DNA from: Variovorax paradoxus
GTDB lineage: Bacteria; Pseudomonadota; Gammaproteobacteria; Burkholderiales; Burkholderiaceae_C
Direction of reading: 5' to 3'
NCBI RefSeq assembly: GCF_030811855.1
Contig: NZ_JAUSRN010000009.1
Location: forward strand, 1-64,000
Length of the DNA stretch: 64,000 bases
Positions 53,498 through 62,323 of the stretch are shown piece by piece; position 1 is the first letter of the stretch; the number at the start of each line of letters is the position of its first letter. The notes under the pieces were generated by a model. It ran no database searches and was not told the DNA's origin. It saw only the letters and a list, made by a program, of their open reading frames with translations. The translations under genes were made by a program, and so were the position numbers.

Positions 53498-54262
53498 ATG
53501 CTCACCCGCCAGCGCAAGCAACACATCCTCTCGGTCCTGCAGCGCGAGGGCAACGTCGTCGCAAAGTCGCTCAGTGAGGCGCTTTCGCTGTCGGAAGACA
53601 CCATCCGGCGCGACTTGCGCGAGCTGGCGGCCGAGGGCCTGCTGCAGCGCGTGCACGGCGGCGCGCTGCCGCTTGCAAGGGCGGAGGCCGACTTTGCGGG
53701 CCGCCTGCAACTCGCCACTGCCGAGAAGGTGGCCATCGGCCGCGGGGCGGCGCGGCTCGTAAGGCCCGGGCAGGTGGTGTTCATCGACGGCGGCACCACG
53801 GCCGTCCAGCTGGCGCGGCACCTGCCGAAGAGCCTGCGCGCCACCGTCGTCACGCACAGTCCGTCGGTCGCGGTCGAACTGGTGGGCCATGCCGACATCG
53901 AGGTGGTGCTGATCGGCGGGCGCCTTTTCAAACATTCGATGGTGGCGGTGGGCGCCGCGGCCATGGACGCCATCTCGCGCATCCACGCCGACACCTGCTT
54001 CCTGGGCGTGACCGGCGTGCATGCCGAGGCCGGGCTGACCACCGGCGATGCCGAGGAGGCTGCGATCAAGCGCGCCCTCATGGCGGCCGCGGCCGAGACG
54101 GTGGTGCTGGCGTCGTCCGAAAAGATCGGCGCCGCTTCGGCCTGGATGATCAATCCGGTATCAGCGGCCACCAGCCTCCTGGTGGCGCCGGAAGCGCCGG
54201 CGGCCGCGCTGGCGCCGCTGCGCGAGTCCGGGCTCGCAATCCTGCGCAGCGACGGCGGCTGA
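53498..54262 (+). CDS. DeoR-family transcriptional regulator
   Basis: This 254-residue regulator has the DeoR helix-turn-helix (LTRQRKQHILSVLQREGNVV then LSEALSLSEDTIRRDLREL and the signature LLQRVHGGALP). A C-terminal DeoRC sugar-phosphate-binding domain contains FIDGGTTAVQLARHLP and GVTGVHAEAGLTTGDAEE. DeoR regulators sense phosphorylated sugars and usually repress. It is divergent from nudK; the 11-base direct repeats upstream are its likely sites. Confidence 0.92.
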   Translation: MLTRQRKQHILSVLQREGNVVAKSLSEALSLSEDTIRRDLRELAAEGLLQRVHGGALPLARAEADFAGRLQLATAEKVAIGRGAARLVRPGQVVFIDGGTTAVQLARHLPKSLRATVVTHSPSVAVELVGHADIEVVLIGGRLFKHSMVAVGAAAMDAISRIHADTCFLGVTGVHAEAGLTTGDAEEAAIKRALMAAAAETVVLASSEKIGAASAWMINPVSAATSLLVAPEAPAAALAPLRESGLAILRSDGG

Positions 54263-54323
54263 TCGTTGCGGGCAATTCTCCCCTGGCCGGCGCGGCCCGG
54301 GGCGAGCCCTCGATAATCGGAGA

Positions 54324-55337
54324 ATGCCCGCCCCGCCCCGACTCTCGCCCCGCACGCTCGGCATCGGCGCGGCCGTGGTCACCGTGCTGGTCTGGACGGC
54401 CTTCATCGTGATCGCCCGGGCCTCGGCCGCACGCTCGCTCACCCCGTTCGACCTGGCGCTGGCGCGCATTTGCGGCGCCAGCCTAGTGCTGGTGCCCTGG
54501 GGCGCCTGGATGGTCATGAAAGACCTCCGGCAGGACGGTACCACCGCCTCCTCGCTCTTCGGCCTCTCGCCCCTGTCGCTGCGCGTGACCGCCAGCGCCG
54601 GCATCTTCGGCGGCGTGGCCTATGCCGCGCTGGCCTACAGCGGCTTCTTCTTCGCGCCTGCCGGCCATGCCTCGGTGCTGATGCCCGGCAGCCTGCCGCT
54701 GTGGACCACGCTGCTGGCGGCGCTGGTGCTGCGCGACCGCATCACGCCGGGCCGCGCTTTCGGGCTGGCGCTGATCGTGGCCGGCGATCTGGTGGTCGGC
54801 GGGCGCAGCCTGCTGCACGCCTTAGAGGGCGGCGAGGTCTGGAAGGGCGACCTGCTTTTCATGTCGGCCGCCTTCTGCTGGGCCTGCTACAGCGTAGTGG
54901 CGCGCCGCCATGGCCTGGACGCGGTGCGTGCGACCATCGCCATCACCGTCTTCGCGCTCTTGACCTATGTTCCCGTGTACAGCCTGCTGGTGGCGGGCGG
55001 TGCTGTGGCGAGCCGCATCGGTTCCGCGCCGTGGGGCGAGGTGGCGTTCCAGATGCTGTTCCAGGGCGTGGGTTCGGTCGTCATCTCGGGCATCACGTTC
55101 ACGAAGATGATCCAGTACTTCGGACCGGTGCGCAGCACCATGATCACGGCGCTCGTGCCCGGACTCTCGGCCTTCGGCGCGGTGATCTGGCTCGACGAGC
55201 CGCTGCACTGGAACCTGATGGCCGGCCTGCTGCTGGTGACCGCCGGCATCCTGTTCGGCGTGCAGAAATCGGCCGGGGCGCGCAATGCCCCGATGCCCAA
55301 GGTTCCGGCTACCGCCATGGGACGACGCGATGCCTAA
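54324..55337 (+). CDS. EamA/DMT-family transporter
   Basis: This 337-residue membrane protein has about ten hydrophobic segments in two EamA repeats, the first containing MPGSLPLWTTLLAALVLRDR and the second ALVPGLSAFGAVIWLDEPL. The drug/metabolite transporter superfamily exports or imports many small metabolites; its substrate cannot be predicted. The gene overlaps the tsaB start by eight bases, so it is in an operon with tsaB, rimI and the UDG-like gene. Confidence 0.9.
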   Translation: MPAPPRLSPRTLGIGAAVVTVLVWTAFIVIARASAARSLTPFDLALARICGASLVLVPWGAWMVMKDLRQDGTTASSLFGLSPLSLRVTASAGIFGGVAYAALAYSGFFFAPAGHASVLMPGSLPLWTTLLAALVLRDRITPGRAFGLALIVAGDLVVGGRSLLHALEGGEVWKGDLLFMSAAFCWACYSVVARRHGLDAVRATIAITVFALLTYVPVYSLLVAGGAVASRIGSAPWGEVAFQMLFQGVGSVVISGITFTKMIQYFGPVRSTMITALVPGLSAFGAVIWLDEPLHWNLMAGLLLVTAGILFGVQKSAGARNAPMPKVPATAMGRRDA

Positions 55338-56058
55338 GCTCCTGGCTTTCGACACCAGCACCGAACACCTGTCCGTGGCGGTTCGCCACGGCGAGCGCCT
55401 GTTCACGCACAGCGGGGCCGGCGGCGCGCAGGCGTCGAGCACGCTGATCCCGCTCATCCTGCAATTGCTGGCCGAGGCCGGGCTCGAACTGGCCGCGCTC
55501 GACGCCATTGCCTTCGGCCGCGGGCCGGGTTCCTTCACGGGTCTGCGCACCGCCTGCTCGGTGGCGCAAGGCCTGGCCTTCGGGTCCGGCGTGCCGCTGC
55601 TGCCGGTGGACACACTGCTGGCCGTGGCCGAGGAGGCCCGCCACACTTTCGGCGCCCGCCAGGTGGTTGCCGCGCTCGATGCCCGCATGGATCAGCTCTA
55701 TGCCGCGCGATACGACTTCGACGGTGGCGGTGCGCTGGGCGCCCTGCAAGGCGATGGCGGCGAGCCGCTGCTGCTCGCGCCCGAAGCGCTCGATGTGCCC
55801 GCCGGCTGGTGCCTTGCCGGCAACGCCTTTGCCGCCTATGGCCCGCGCCTGGCGCCCGCCGCGGCGCGCCACGAGGTGCTGCCAACCGCCACCGCCATGC
55901 TCCGCCTCGCGCCCGCGCTGCTGGCCGCCGGCCGCACGGTGGACGCGGCACATGCCTGGCCGCTCTATGTTCGCGATAAAGTGGCGCAAACGACCGATGA
56001 GCGCGCTGCCATCAAGGCGGCCGCCGTCGCGGTTTCACCTGTTGCCAGCAAGTCATGA
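55330..56058 (+). CDS. tsaB: tRNA threonylcarbamoyladenosine modification protein TsaB
   Basis: TsaB (242 residues) is the inactive paralogue and partner of TsaD in making t6A. The N-terminus LLAFDTSTEHLSVAV and the segment AIAFGRGPGSFTGLRTACSVAQGLAF are typical. The ATG at 55330 lies inside the end of the EamA gene. It is followed by rimI after a 61-base gap that contains a short repetitive-looking sequence (CCGCCCCAAGCAAGC). Confidence 0.95.
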   Translation: MPKLLAFDTSTEHLSVAVRHGERLFTHSGAGGAQASSTLIPLILQLLAEAGLELAALDAIAFGRGPGSFTGLRTACSVAQGLAFGSGVPLLPVDTLLAVAEEARHTFGARQVVAALDARMDQLYAARYDFDGGGALGALQGDGGEPLLLAPEALDVPAGWCLAGNAFAAYGPRLAPAAARHEVLPTATAMLRLAPALLAAGRTVDAAHAWPLYVRDKVAQTTDERAAIKAAAVAVSPVASKS

Positions 56059-56119
56059 GCGCCGCGCCGGGCCGCCCCAAGCAAGCTCGCTTCGCAGTGC
56101 GAAGCACGGAGGTAATCCA

Positions 56120-56662
56120 ATGAGCGCCGTTCTTCAGCCTGTCGAAGCCCGCCTCGAACCGCTCACCGTCGAGCGGCTCGACGCCGTCTGCGCGGTCGAA
56201 CAGACGGCCTATAGCCACCCATGGACGCGGGCCAACTTCATCGACTCGATGGCGGTGGGCTACCACTGCCAGTGCCTCTTGGCGCCCGTCTCGGTGCCCG
56301 AACTGGACACGCCGGTGACGATGCTCGGCGAAACGCTGATCGGCTATTTCGTCGCCATGAAGGGCGTGGACGAAGTGCATCTGCTCAACTTCACGGTGAC
56401 GCCGGCATTCCAGCGCCAGGGATGGGCGCCGCTGATGCTCGCCGCGCTGACCGGATGGTCGCGTGGCGAAGGCGCGCTATGGCTCTGGCTCGAAGTGCGC
56501 CAGAGCAACCAGCGTGCGCTCGACGTTTACCTGCGCCAGGGATTCCGCAGCGTCGGCGTTCGCAAAGGCTATTACCCGGCCCACGAAGGCAAGCGCGAAG
56601 ATGCGGTGGTCATGAGCCTCAGATTGAATGAAACAGGCTCCGCCTGGGGAGCCTTGCGATGA
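56120..56662 (+). CDS. rimI: ribosomal-protein-alanine N-acetyltransferase RimI
   Basis: RimI (180 residues) acetylates the N-terminus of ribosomal protein S18 using acetyl-CoA. The GNAT core includes EQTAYSHPWTRANFIDSM, the acetyl-CoA loop TPAFQRQGWAPLMLAAL and LEVRQSNQRALDVYLRQGFRSVGVRKGYY. A GGAGG lies eight bases before the ATG. It overlaps the UDG-like gene by four bases. The tsaB-rimI pair is common. Confidence 0.94.
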   Translation: MSAVLQPVEARLEPLTVERLDAVCAVEQTAYSHPWTRANFIDSMAVGYHCQCLLAPVSVPELDTPVTMLGETLIGYFVAMKGVDEVHLLNFTVTPAFQRQGWAPLMLAALTGWSRGEGALWLWLEVRQSNQRALDVYLRQGFRSVGVRKGYYPAHEGKREDAVVMSLRLNETGSAWGALR

Positions 56663-57468
56663 GCGCGGTACAGACATTGAAGCTCGATGCGCGCCAGCGC
56701 GCAATGCTCGACGAAATGGGCGTGAAGGTCTGGTGGCCGATGCCCGAAGCGGCGGAAGCCGCTGCCATTGCCGCTGAAGCGAAAGCGGTTGCCGTGGAGC
56801 CGTCGCCGGTTGAAGAAGCACGCGAGCGACCTGTTGCCGGCGCGCCCGCCCCGGCCGCAAGGCCCGCGGCGGCACCGGCCCCGGCGGCCCGCCCCGCGGC
56901 GGCACCGGCCCCGGCGGCCCGCCCCGCGGCCGCGCCGATCGCCCATGGCGCCGCGGTGCTCATCGAGGAACCCCGCCGCCTTTACGCCGAGGCCGGAGCG
57001 GGGCTGGCCCAGGGCGGCTGGCTCGTCGTGGCCGACATGCCGCCCGAGGCCGACGGCCGTCACGGCGAACCCTTTGCGGGCGACGCCGGCAAGCTGCTCG
57101 ACAACATGCTGCGCGCCCTCAAGCTGCACGACGGCAAGACGCCGGTGCACCTGATGCGCACGCACCGCGGCGTGGCCGCCGGTCAGCCCGGCAGCCCCCG
57201 TCCCATGGCCGAGGCCTTCGAGGAACACGCCGCCGCGCTGGCGCCGACGCTGGTGCTTGCCATGGGACCGCTGGCCGCGCAAAGCCTGATGCAAAGCGCC
57301 GAACCGCTCGGCAAGCTGCGCGGACGCGTTGTGCCGCTTGCGTCGATCCAGGGCGTATCGGTTGTGGCGACCTACCACCCGGCATATCTGCTGCGAAACC
57401 CCGCCGACAAGGCGCGCGCGTGGGCCGACTTGTGCCTGGCTGCTGAACAGCAATCGCCGTCGAATTAA
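56659..57468 (+). CDS. uracil-DNA glycosylase-like protein lacking the iron-sulfur cysteines
   Basis: This 269-residue protein has a uracil-DNA-glycosylase-like C-terminal domain with HGEPFAGDAGKLLDNML, LVLAMGPLAAQSLM and VATYHPAYLLRNP, resembling family 4. However, the only cysteine is near the C-terminus, so the 4Fe-4S ligands are absent, and the usual GEAPG motif is replaced by ADMPPEADG. An N-terminal helical part and a proline/alanine-rich linker with three ten-residue repeats precede it. Activity is doubtful. It ends the tsaB-rimI operon. Confidence 0.75.
   Translation: MSAVQTLKLDARQRAMLDEMGVKVWWPMPEAAEAAAIAAEAKAVAVEPSPVEEARERPVAGAPAPAARPAAAPAPAARPAAAPAPAARPAAAPIAHGAAVLIEEPRRLYAEAGAGLAQGGWLVVADMPPEADGRHGEPFAGDAGKLLDNMLRALKLHDGKTPVHLMRTHRGVAAGQPGSPRPMAEAFEEHAAALAPTLVLAMGPLAAQSLMQSAEPLGKLRGRVVPLASIQGVSVVATYHPAYLLRNPADKARAWADLCLAAEQQSPSN
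56842..56931 (+). repeat. three tandem 30-base coding repeats
   Basis: Three in-frame 30-base units encode the decapeptide APAPAARPAA. Units two and three are nearly identical in DNA and the first is slightly diverged. They form the flexible linker of the UDG-like protein and may vary in copy number by slippage. Confidence 0.85.
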
Positions 57469-57501
57469 GCGGCCGCGGGCGGGTCCTTAAAATCAGGCCC
57501 C

Positions 57502-58326
57502 ATGACTTTCCTCGACAAGCTGGCCACCGCACAGCAAAAAAACGGTTCGTTGCTCTGCGTGGGGCTCGATCCGGAGCCAGCCAAGTTCCCGGGGCAGCTC
57601 AAGGGCGACGCAAGCCGCATCTATGACTTCTGCGCGCGCATCGTCGACGCCACGGCCGACCTGGTCATCGCCTTCAAGCCGCAAATCGCCTATTTCGCGG
57701 CCCATCGCGCCGAAGCCCAGCTCGAACAACTGATGGAGCACATGCGCCGCAATGCGCCCCATGTGCCCGTGATCCTGGATGCCAAGCGCGGCGACATCGG
57801 CTCCACGGCCGAGCAGTACGCCATCGAGGCCTTCGAGCGCTACGGGGCCGACGCGGTGACGCTGTCGCCCTTCATGGGTTTCGATTCGGTGGCGCCCTAC
57901 CTCAAGCACGAAGGCAAGGGCGCCTTTTTGCTCTGCCGCACCAGCAACCCCGGCGGCTCCGACCTGCAGGGCCAGCGCCTCGCAGACATCGAAGGCCAGC
58001 CTTTCCTCTACGAGCACGTCGCCAAGCTTGCGCAGGGCCCGTGGAACCTCAACGGCCAGCTCGGCCTGGTGGTGGGCGCCACCTACCCGGCGGAGATCGA
58101 ACGGGTACGCGAGCTCGCGCCCACGGTGCCGCTGCTGATTCCAGGCGTCGGCGCCCAGGGCGGCGACGCAGTGGCCACGGTGCGTGCCGGCTGGCGCGCC
58201 GATGCACCGATCATCGTGAACTCGTCGCGCGCCATCATCTACGCCTCCTCGGGCGACGATTTCGCCGTTGCGGCGAAGAACGCTGCACGCACCACGCGCG
58301 ACGCGCTAGAAGACGCCAAGGCCTGA
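57502..58326 (+). CDS. pyrF: orotidine 5'-phosphate decarboxylase
   Basis: PyrF (274 residues) makes UMP from OMP. It is the longer type-2 form, with [15 protein letters not shown] at the start, the catalytic [18 protein letters not shown] near residue 95, LCRTSNPGG and [13 protein letters not shown] later. It stands alone. A dispersed hairpin repeat follows its stop. Confidence 0.95.
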   Translation: MTFLDKLATAQQKNGSLLCVGLDPEPAKFPGQLKGDASRIYDFCARIVDATADLVIAFKPQIAYFAAHRAEAQLEQLMEHMRRNAPHVPVILDAKRGDIGSTAEQYAIEAFERYGADAVTLSPFMGFDSVAPYLKHEGKGAFLLCRTSNPGGSDLQGQRLADIEGQPFLYEHVAKLAQGPWNLNGQLGLVVGATYPAEIERVRELAPTVPLLIPGVGAQGGDAVATVRAGWRADAPIIVNSSRAIIYASSGDDFAVAAKNAARTTRDALEDAKA

Positions 58327-58330
58327 TGGG

Positions 58331-58430
58331 CTTTTTCGAGGAACACCGCGGAACCGGCTTTGCCGGGCCGCTGGTGTTGCCCCCGGTGAGGGGGGTGGAG
58401 AAGCGACACGAAGTGCGCGAAGCCTGGGGG
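58331..58430. repeat. dispersed hairpin repeat, copy B
   Basis: The reverse complement of this segment matches copy A at 49574-49673. It again lies between two converging genes (pyrF and the HTH gene). The stems CCCCC/GGGGG and CCGGC/GCCGG are kept, with different loops. See copy A. Confidence 0.75.
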
Positions 58431-58438
58431 AGAGCCAA

Positions 58439-59173
58439 TCAAGCTCTGCGAAGCCGCGTGAAGGCTTCGAATTCCCAGTTCCGCATGCCCAGCAGCAGCG
58501 TGTAGCCCTCGCGGTCTTTCGCGGTGAGCTTCTGGTCCGTCTGGTGTTGCTGCGCGAAGTCCTGCGCCACGCGCTGCAGCCGCTCCAGGAACGCCGGCGC
58601 CAGCGAGCGGCTGATGGAGCCGTGCACCAGCAGCAGCCCTTCGGCCGGGCCGTCGAAGCCGCCCCGGTAGTAGTCGAGCACCACGTTCTCGCGAAAGAAC
58701 TCCATTACCGGGCCGTGCGGACGCCAGCGGAAGGTCTTGGCCAACTTCAGCCGGTAGCGGTTGAGCGGGCGCAGCTCGATGATGCCGATGCGGTCCAACT
58801 GCGCCAGAAAGCCGATGCATTCCGCCTCGCTGATCCGGTACGAGGACACGATCTGCTCGAGTGTCCACTGGCTCAGCACGCTGATGGCCACCAGCAGCAG
58901 CTTCTTGTCCTTGACCACTGCTTTTTCCTGCTCCTGCGTGAGCTCCTTCAAGAGCGGCTGGGCGTCGGCCACGCGGCGCGCCAGTTCGGCAAAGTCGATC
59001 TTGAGCGCGCGGCAGATCGCATCGACGCGCGACAGCGGCATGTCGCTCTTGGCTAGCATGCGCTTGACGCTGGATTCGGCCATGTCGAGCGACCGCGCCA
59101 GGTCGGCATAGGTCATCCGGGCGCTCTTGAGTTCGTTTTTGAGGGCTTGAACGAGGTCGACGGTGGTGCTCAT
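58439..59173 (-). CDS. XRE-type helix-turn-helix protein
   Basis: This 244-residue protein starts with a Cro/C1-type helix-turn-helix (residues 5-60, MTYADLARSLDMAESSVKRMLA). A C-terminal part of unknown type contains TLEQIVSSYRISEAECIGFLAQLDRIGIIEL, which looks like a second winged helix. A regulatory role is likely; the target is unknown. It is divergent from the CREST-family gene with about 140 bases between starts. Confidence 0.8.
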   Translation of the reverse strand: MSTTVDLVQALKNELKSARMTYADLARSLDMAESSVKRMLAKSDMPLSRVDAICRALKIDFAELARRVADAQPLLKELTQEQEKAVVKDKKLLLVAISVLSQWTLEQIVSSYRISEAECIGFLAQLDRIGIIELRPLNRYRLKLAKTFRWRPHGPVMEFFRENVVLDYYRGGFDGPAEGLLLVHGSISRSLAPAFLERLQRVAQDFAQQHQTDQKLTAKDREGYTLLLGMRNWEFEAFTRLRRA

Positions 59174-59312
59174 GAAGGTGGCTTGCTGGCAAGGGGGTAC
59201 TAAAAGAAGATACCGAAAGGTGTGAATTAATGCCTCGTATCGATTCTCGATGCCTGTAGAGAGGCTGGCAACTAAATTCCGCGGCTCGTACCACCCACCC
59301 ACGAGGACCGCC

Positions 59313-60167
59313 ATGCTCCCGCCCACCCTCAGCCGCCGCGAACGCGGATTGCTCTTCACCTTTGTGCTGCTCGCGCTGGTGGCCTTGTTCGGCCCCGCGC
59401 TGCCGGCGGCCGACGTGGCGATTGCGTCGGTGTTTGCCGATGGCCGCGCCTGGAACGGACTGCCCAATGCCATGGACGTGCTCAGCAACCTGCCCTTCGC
59501 GCTCGTCGGCTGCTGGGGCCTGTACCGGCTGAACCGGATCGACCGCGCCCACCAGCAGGCGCTGGCCGAATTCCCGTTGGCACCGCCGGCCAACGATCCG
59601 CCGGACAACACGCTCGACTGCGCCTGGCTTTTCTTCGCGGGGCTGATTGCCACCGCCGCCGGCTCGGCCTTCTTTCACCTGATGCCCGACGCGTCCCGGC
59701 TCGCGGCCGACCGGGCCGGCATGGCGGTAGCCTTTGCGGGCCTGATCGGCATCGCGGTCTGCGAGCGCGTGAGCCAGCGCGCCGGCTGGCCGGCCGCCTG
59801 GTTCGTGCTGGCGGCCGGCCTGCTGTCGGCCGAGGTGTTCCATGAAAGCGGCAATGTCCTGCCCTGGGCGATCGTGCAGTTCGGCGGCATGGCCGTGGTG
59901 CTGACGCTGGCCCTGGCCACGCCGATGCGCGGCGCGGTCGGACTCAAGCTCGGCTGGGTGATCTTCTTCTATGTGCTGGCCAAAGGCTTCGAGCTGGCGG
60001 ACGAACCGATCTACGAGATGACGGGGCAGCTGATCTCCGGCCACAGCCTCAAGCACCTGGCCGCATCGCTGGCCGGCCTGCCGGTGCTTGCGGCGCTCAG
60101 GAAGCTCGATATCGGATGGCGGGCCACGTTGCTGCGGCACAATCCCGACGCCGCCCTGACGACATAG
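59313..60167 (+). CDS. CREST-superfamily membrane hydrolase (ceramidase-like)
   Basis: The 284-residue membrane protein has about seven hydrophobic segments and the CREST pattern of conserved metal ligands: S118 and H122 in GSAFFHLMPD, D133 in AADRAG, and the pair HSLKH near the C-terminus. The superfamily includes alkaline ceramidases and PAQR receptors, which are zinc amide hydrolases. The substrate here is unknown. The ATG at 59313 was preferred over an upstream start because the sequence before it is not conserved-looking. Confidence 0.78.
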   Translation: MLPPTLSRRERGLLFTFVLLALVALFGPALPAADVAIASVFADGRAWNGLPNAMDVLSNLPFALVGCWGLYRLNRIDRAHQQALAEFPLAPPANDPPDNTLDCAWLFFAGLIATAAGSAFFHLMPDASRLAADRAGMAVAFAGLIGIAVCERVSQRAGWPAAWFVLAAGLLSAEVFHESGNVLPWAIVQFGGMAVVLTLALATPMRGAVGLKLGWVIFFYVLAKGFELADEPIYEMTGQLISGHSLKHLAASLAGLPVLAALRKLDIGWRATLLRHNPDAALTT

Positions 60168-60219
60168 GCTCGCTCTGCGGGGCAGCGTGCAGATAACAAG
60201 ACAAGAGGAGTTGCTTCGA

Positions 60220-62175
60220 ATGACAAACCCCGCCGCTGCCACTGCCGCCACGCCCGCTCACGAAGCGAACGCGCACGCCAACCAGTTCGCGCTTCTCGGG
60301 CAGCGGCGCTTCGCGCCTTTCTTCTGGACGCAGTTCGCGGGCGCAGCGAACGACAACCTCTTCAAGTTCGCCTTCACCGTCATGGTGACCTATCAGCTCC
60401 AACTGAGCTGGATGCCGCCGGCCATGGCGGGCCTGGCGATTGGTGCGCTGTTCATCCTGCCGTTCCTGCTGTTCTCCGCCACGGCGGGGCAGCTCACCGA
60501 CAAGTTCGACAAGACGAAAATCATCCGTTTCGTGAAGAACCTCGAGATCGCGATCATGCTGCTCGCGGCCTGGGGCTTTGTCAGGGCCGATGCGGTGGTG
60601 CTGCTGGGTTGCGTGTTCCTCATGGGCCTGCATTCGACGCTTTTCGGCCCGGTCAAGTTTGCCTACCTGCCGCAGGTGCTCGATGCACGCGAGCTCACGG
60701 GCGGCAACGGCATGGTCGAGATGGGCACCTTCGTCGCCATCCTGCTCGGGCAGGTGGCCGGCGGGCTGCTGGTGGCCCTGCCGCACATCGGCCACACCAC
60801 CGTGGCCGTGGCCTGCGTGCTGCTGGCGCTGGTCGGGCGTGGCGTGGCACAGGCCATTCCGCCAGCGCCCGCCACCGACCCGGGGCTGGTGATCAACTGG
60901 AACCCGTTCAGCGAAACCTGGCGCAACCTCAAGCTCGCGCACGGCAACATCGTGGTGTTCCGCTCGCTGCTGGGCATCTCGTGGATGTGGTTCTTCGGCG
61001 CCGTGTTCCTGAGCCAGTTCCCCAGCTTCGCCAAGGAAGTGCTGCATGGCGATGAGCAGGTGGCTTCGCTGCTGCTGGTGGTGTTCTCGGTGGGCATCGG
61101 CATCGGCTCGCTGCTGTGCGAAACGCTGAGCCGCCGGCAGGTGGAAATCGGCCTGGTGCCGCTGGGCGCCATCGGGATGAGCGTGTTTGCCATCGACCTG
61201 TACTTTGCGTCGCGCGCGCTGCCGCCGGTCGCGGTCATGGGGCTCGGTACCTTCGTGAGCCAGGCCGCACACTGGCGCGTGATGGCCGACCTGGCGCTGC
61301 TGTCGCTGTTCGCGGGCCTGTACAGCGTGCCGATGTACGCGCTGATCCAGCTGCGCAGCCAGCCGACGCATCGCGCGCGCATCATCGCAGCCAACAACAT
61401 TCTCAATGCGCTGTTCATGATCGGCAGTTCGGTCATTGCGGGCGCGCTGCTCGGCGCCGGCTTCTCGATTCCGCAGATATTCCTTTTCACCGGCATCGCC
61501 AATGCGGTGGTGGCGTTCTACATCTTCATGCTGGTGCCCGAGTACCTGCTGCGCTTCATCGCGTGGATGCTGTCGCACTTCGTCTACCGCTTCGAGATCA
61601 AGGGCGACGAGCACATTCCGACCGAAGGCGCGGCGGTGCTGGTGTGCAACCACGTGAGCTTCATCGACGCGATCCTGCTGATGGCCGCGAGCCCGCGCCC
61701 GATCCGCTTCATCATGGACCACCGGATCTTCAAGGTGCCGGTGCTGGGCTGGCTGTTCAAGCTGGCCAAGGCCATCCCCATCGCGCCACAGAAAGAAGAC
61801 CCGGCCGCCTACGAAGCCGCCTTTGCCAAGGCACTGCAAGTGCTGCGCGAAGGCGACCTGCTGGCGATCTTTCCCGAAGGCGCCATCACGCGCGACGGCA
61901 CGCTGCAGCCCTTCAAGGGCGGCGTGATGAAGATCATCGAGAGCGCGCGCGCCGAAGGCATCGAGCCACCGGTGATCCCGATGGCGCTGACCAATCTTTG
62001 GGGCTCGTACTTCAGCCGCATCGAACTGCGCGGCGGCCAGAACGTGGCCATGGCCAAGCCCTTCCGCCGCGGCTTCTACAGCCGCGTGGGGCTCAACGTC
62101 GGCCACGCGGTGCCGCCAGTGGAGGTAAGGCCCGAGGCGCTGCAGCAGCGCGTGAGCGGCTTGCTGGCCACTTAG
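60220..62175 (+). CDS. MFS transporter fused to 1-acylglycerol-phosphate acyltransferase (LplT-Aas-like)
   Basis: This 651-residue protein has an N-terminal MFS domain of about twelve membrane segments (residues 30-450) related to the lysophospholipid flippase LplT. A C-terminal PlsC-type acyltransferase follows, with NHVSFID (HX4D) near 490 and FPEGAITRDG later. The pair would import and reacylate lysophospholipids. The AMP-binding domain present in E. coli Aas is missing, so acyl-CoA or acyl-ACP would be the donor. GAGGAG precedes the ATG at 60220. Confidence 0.88.
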   Translation: MTNPAAATAATPAHEANAHANQFALLGQRRFAPFFWTQFAGAANDNLFKFAFTVMVTYQLQLSWMPPAMAGLAIGALFILPFLLFSATAGQLTDKFDKTKIIRFVKNLEIAIMLLAAWGFVRADAVVLLGCVFLMGLHSTLFGPVKFAYLPQVLDARELTGGNGMVEMGTFVAILLGQVAGGLLVALPHIGHTTVAVACVLLALVGRGVAQAIPPAPATDPGLVINWNPFSETWRNLKLAHGNIVVFRSLLGISWMWFFGAVFLSQFPSFAKEVLHGDEQVASLLLVVFSVGIGIGSLLCETLSRRQVEIGLVPLGAIGMSVFAIDLYFASRALPPVAVMGLGTFVSQAAHWRVMADLALLSLFAGLYSVPMYALIQLRSQPTHRARIIAANNILNALFMIGSSVIAGALLGAGFSIPQIFLFTGIANAVVAFYIFMLVPEYLLRFIAWMLSHFVYRFEIKGDEHIPTEGAAVLVCNHVSFIDAILLMAASPRPIRFIMDHRIFKVPVLGWLFKLAKAIPIAPQKEDPAAYEAAFAKALQVLREGDLLAIFPEGAITRDGTLQPFKGGVMKIIESARAEGIEPPVIPMALTNLWGSYFSRIELRGGQNVAMAKPFRRGFYSRVGLNVGHAVPPVEVRPEALQQRVSGLLAT

Positions 62176-62209
62176 GCCCGGCCTTACCGGCGTGCCCGGC
62201 GCCGAAAAA

Positions 62210-62226
62210 GTATCTTTCCAAGATAC
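62210..62226. promoter_or_regulatory. perfect 7-base inverted repeat before the YiaAB gene
   Basis: GTATCTT-TCC-AAGATAC is a perfect inverted repeat with a three-base spacer, 98 bases before the YiaAB-type start and 35 bases after the acyltransferase stop. It looks like a dimeric regulator site, for example of a MarR or HxlR protein. No regulator gene is next to it. Confidence 0.55.
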
Positions 62227-62323
62227 CCGAAGCGGCTCAAACCAGAACTGGTTGAAGCATTTGATCCTTGCGGTGCGGGAGCGAACCATCATTCGCTCAC
62301 CTTCACTACGCCGCGAGGCTTTC

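Noticed and set aside
56842-56931. Regular 30-base repeats considered as a CRISPR-like array
   Set aside because: There are no spacers; the units are contiguous, in frame and encode a Pro/Ala linker.
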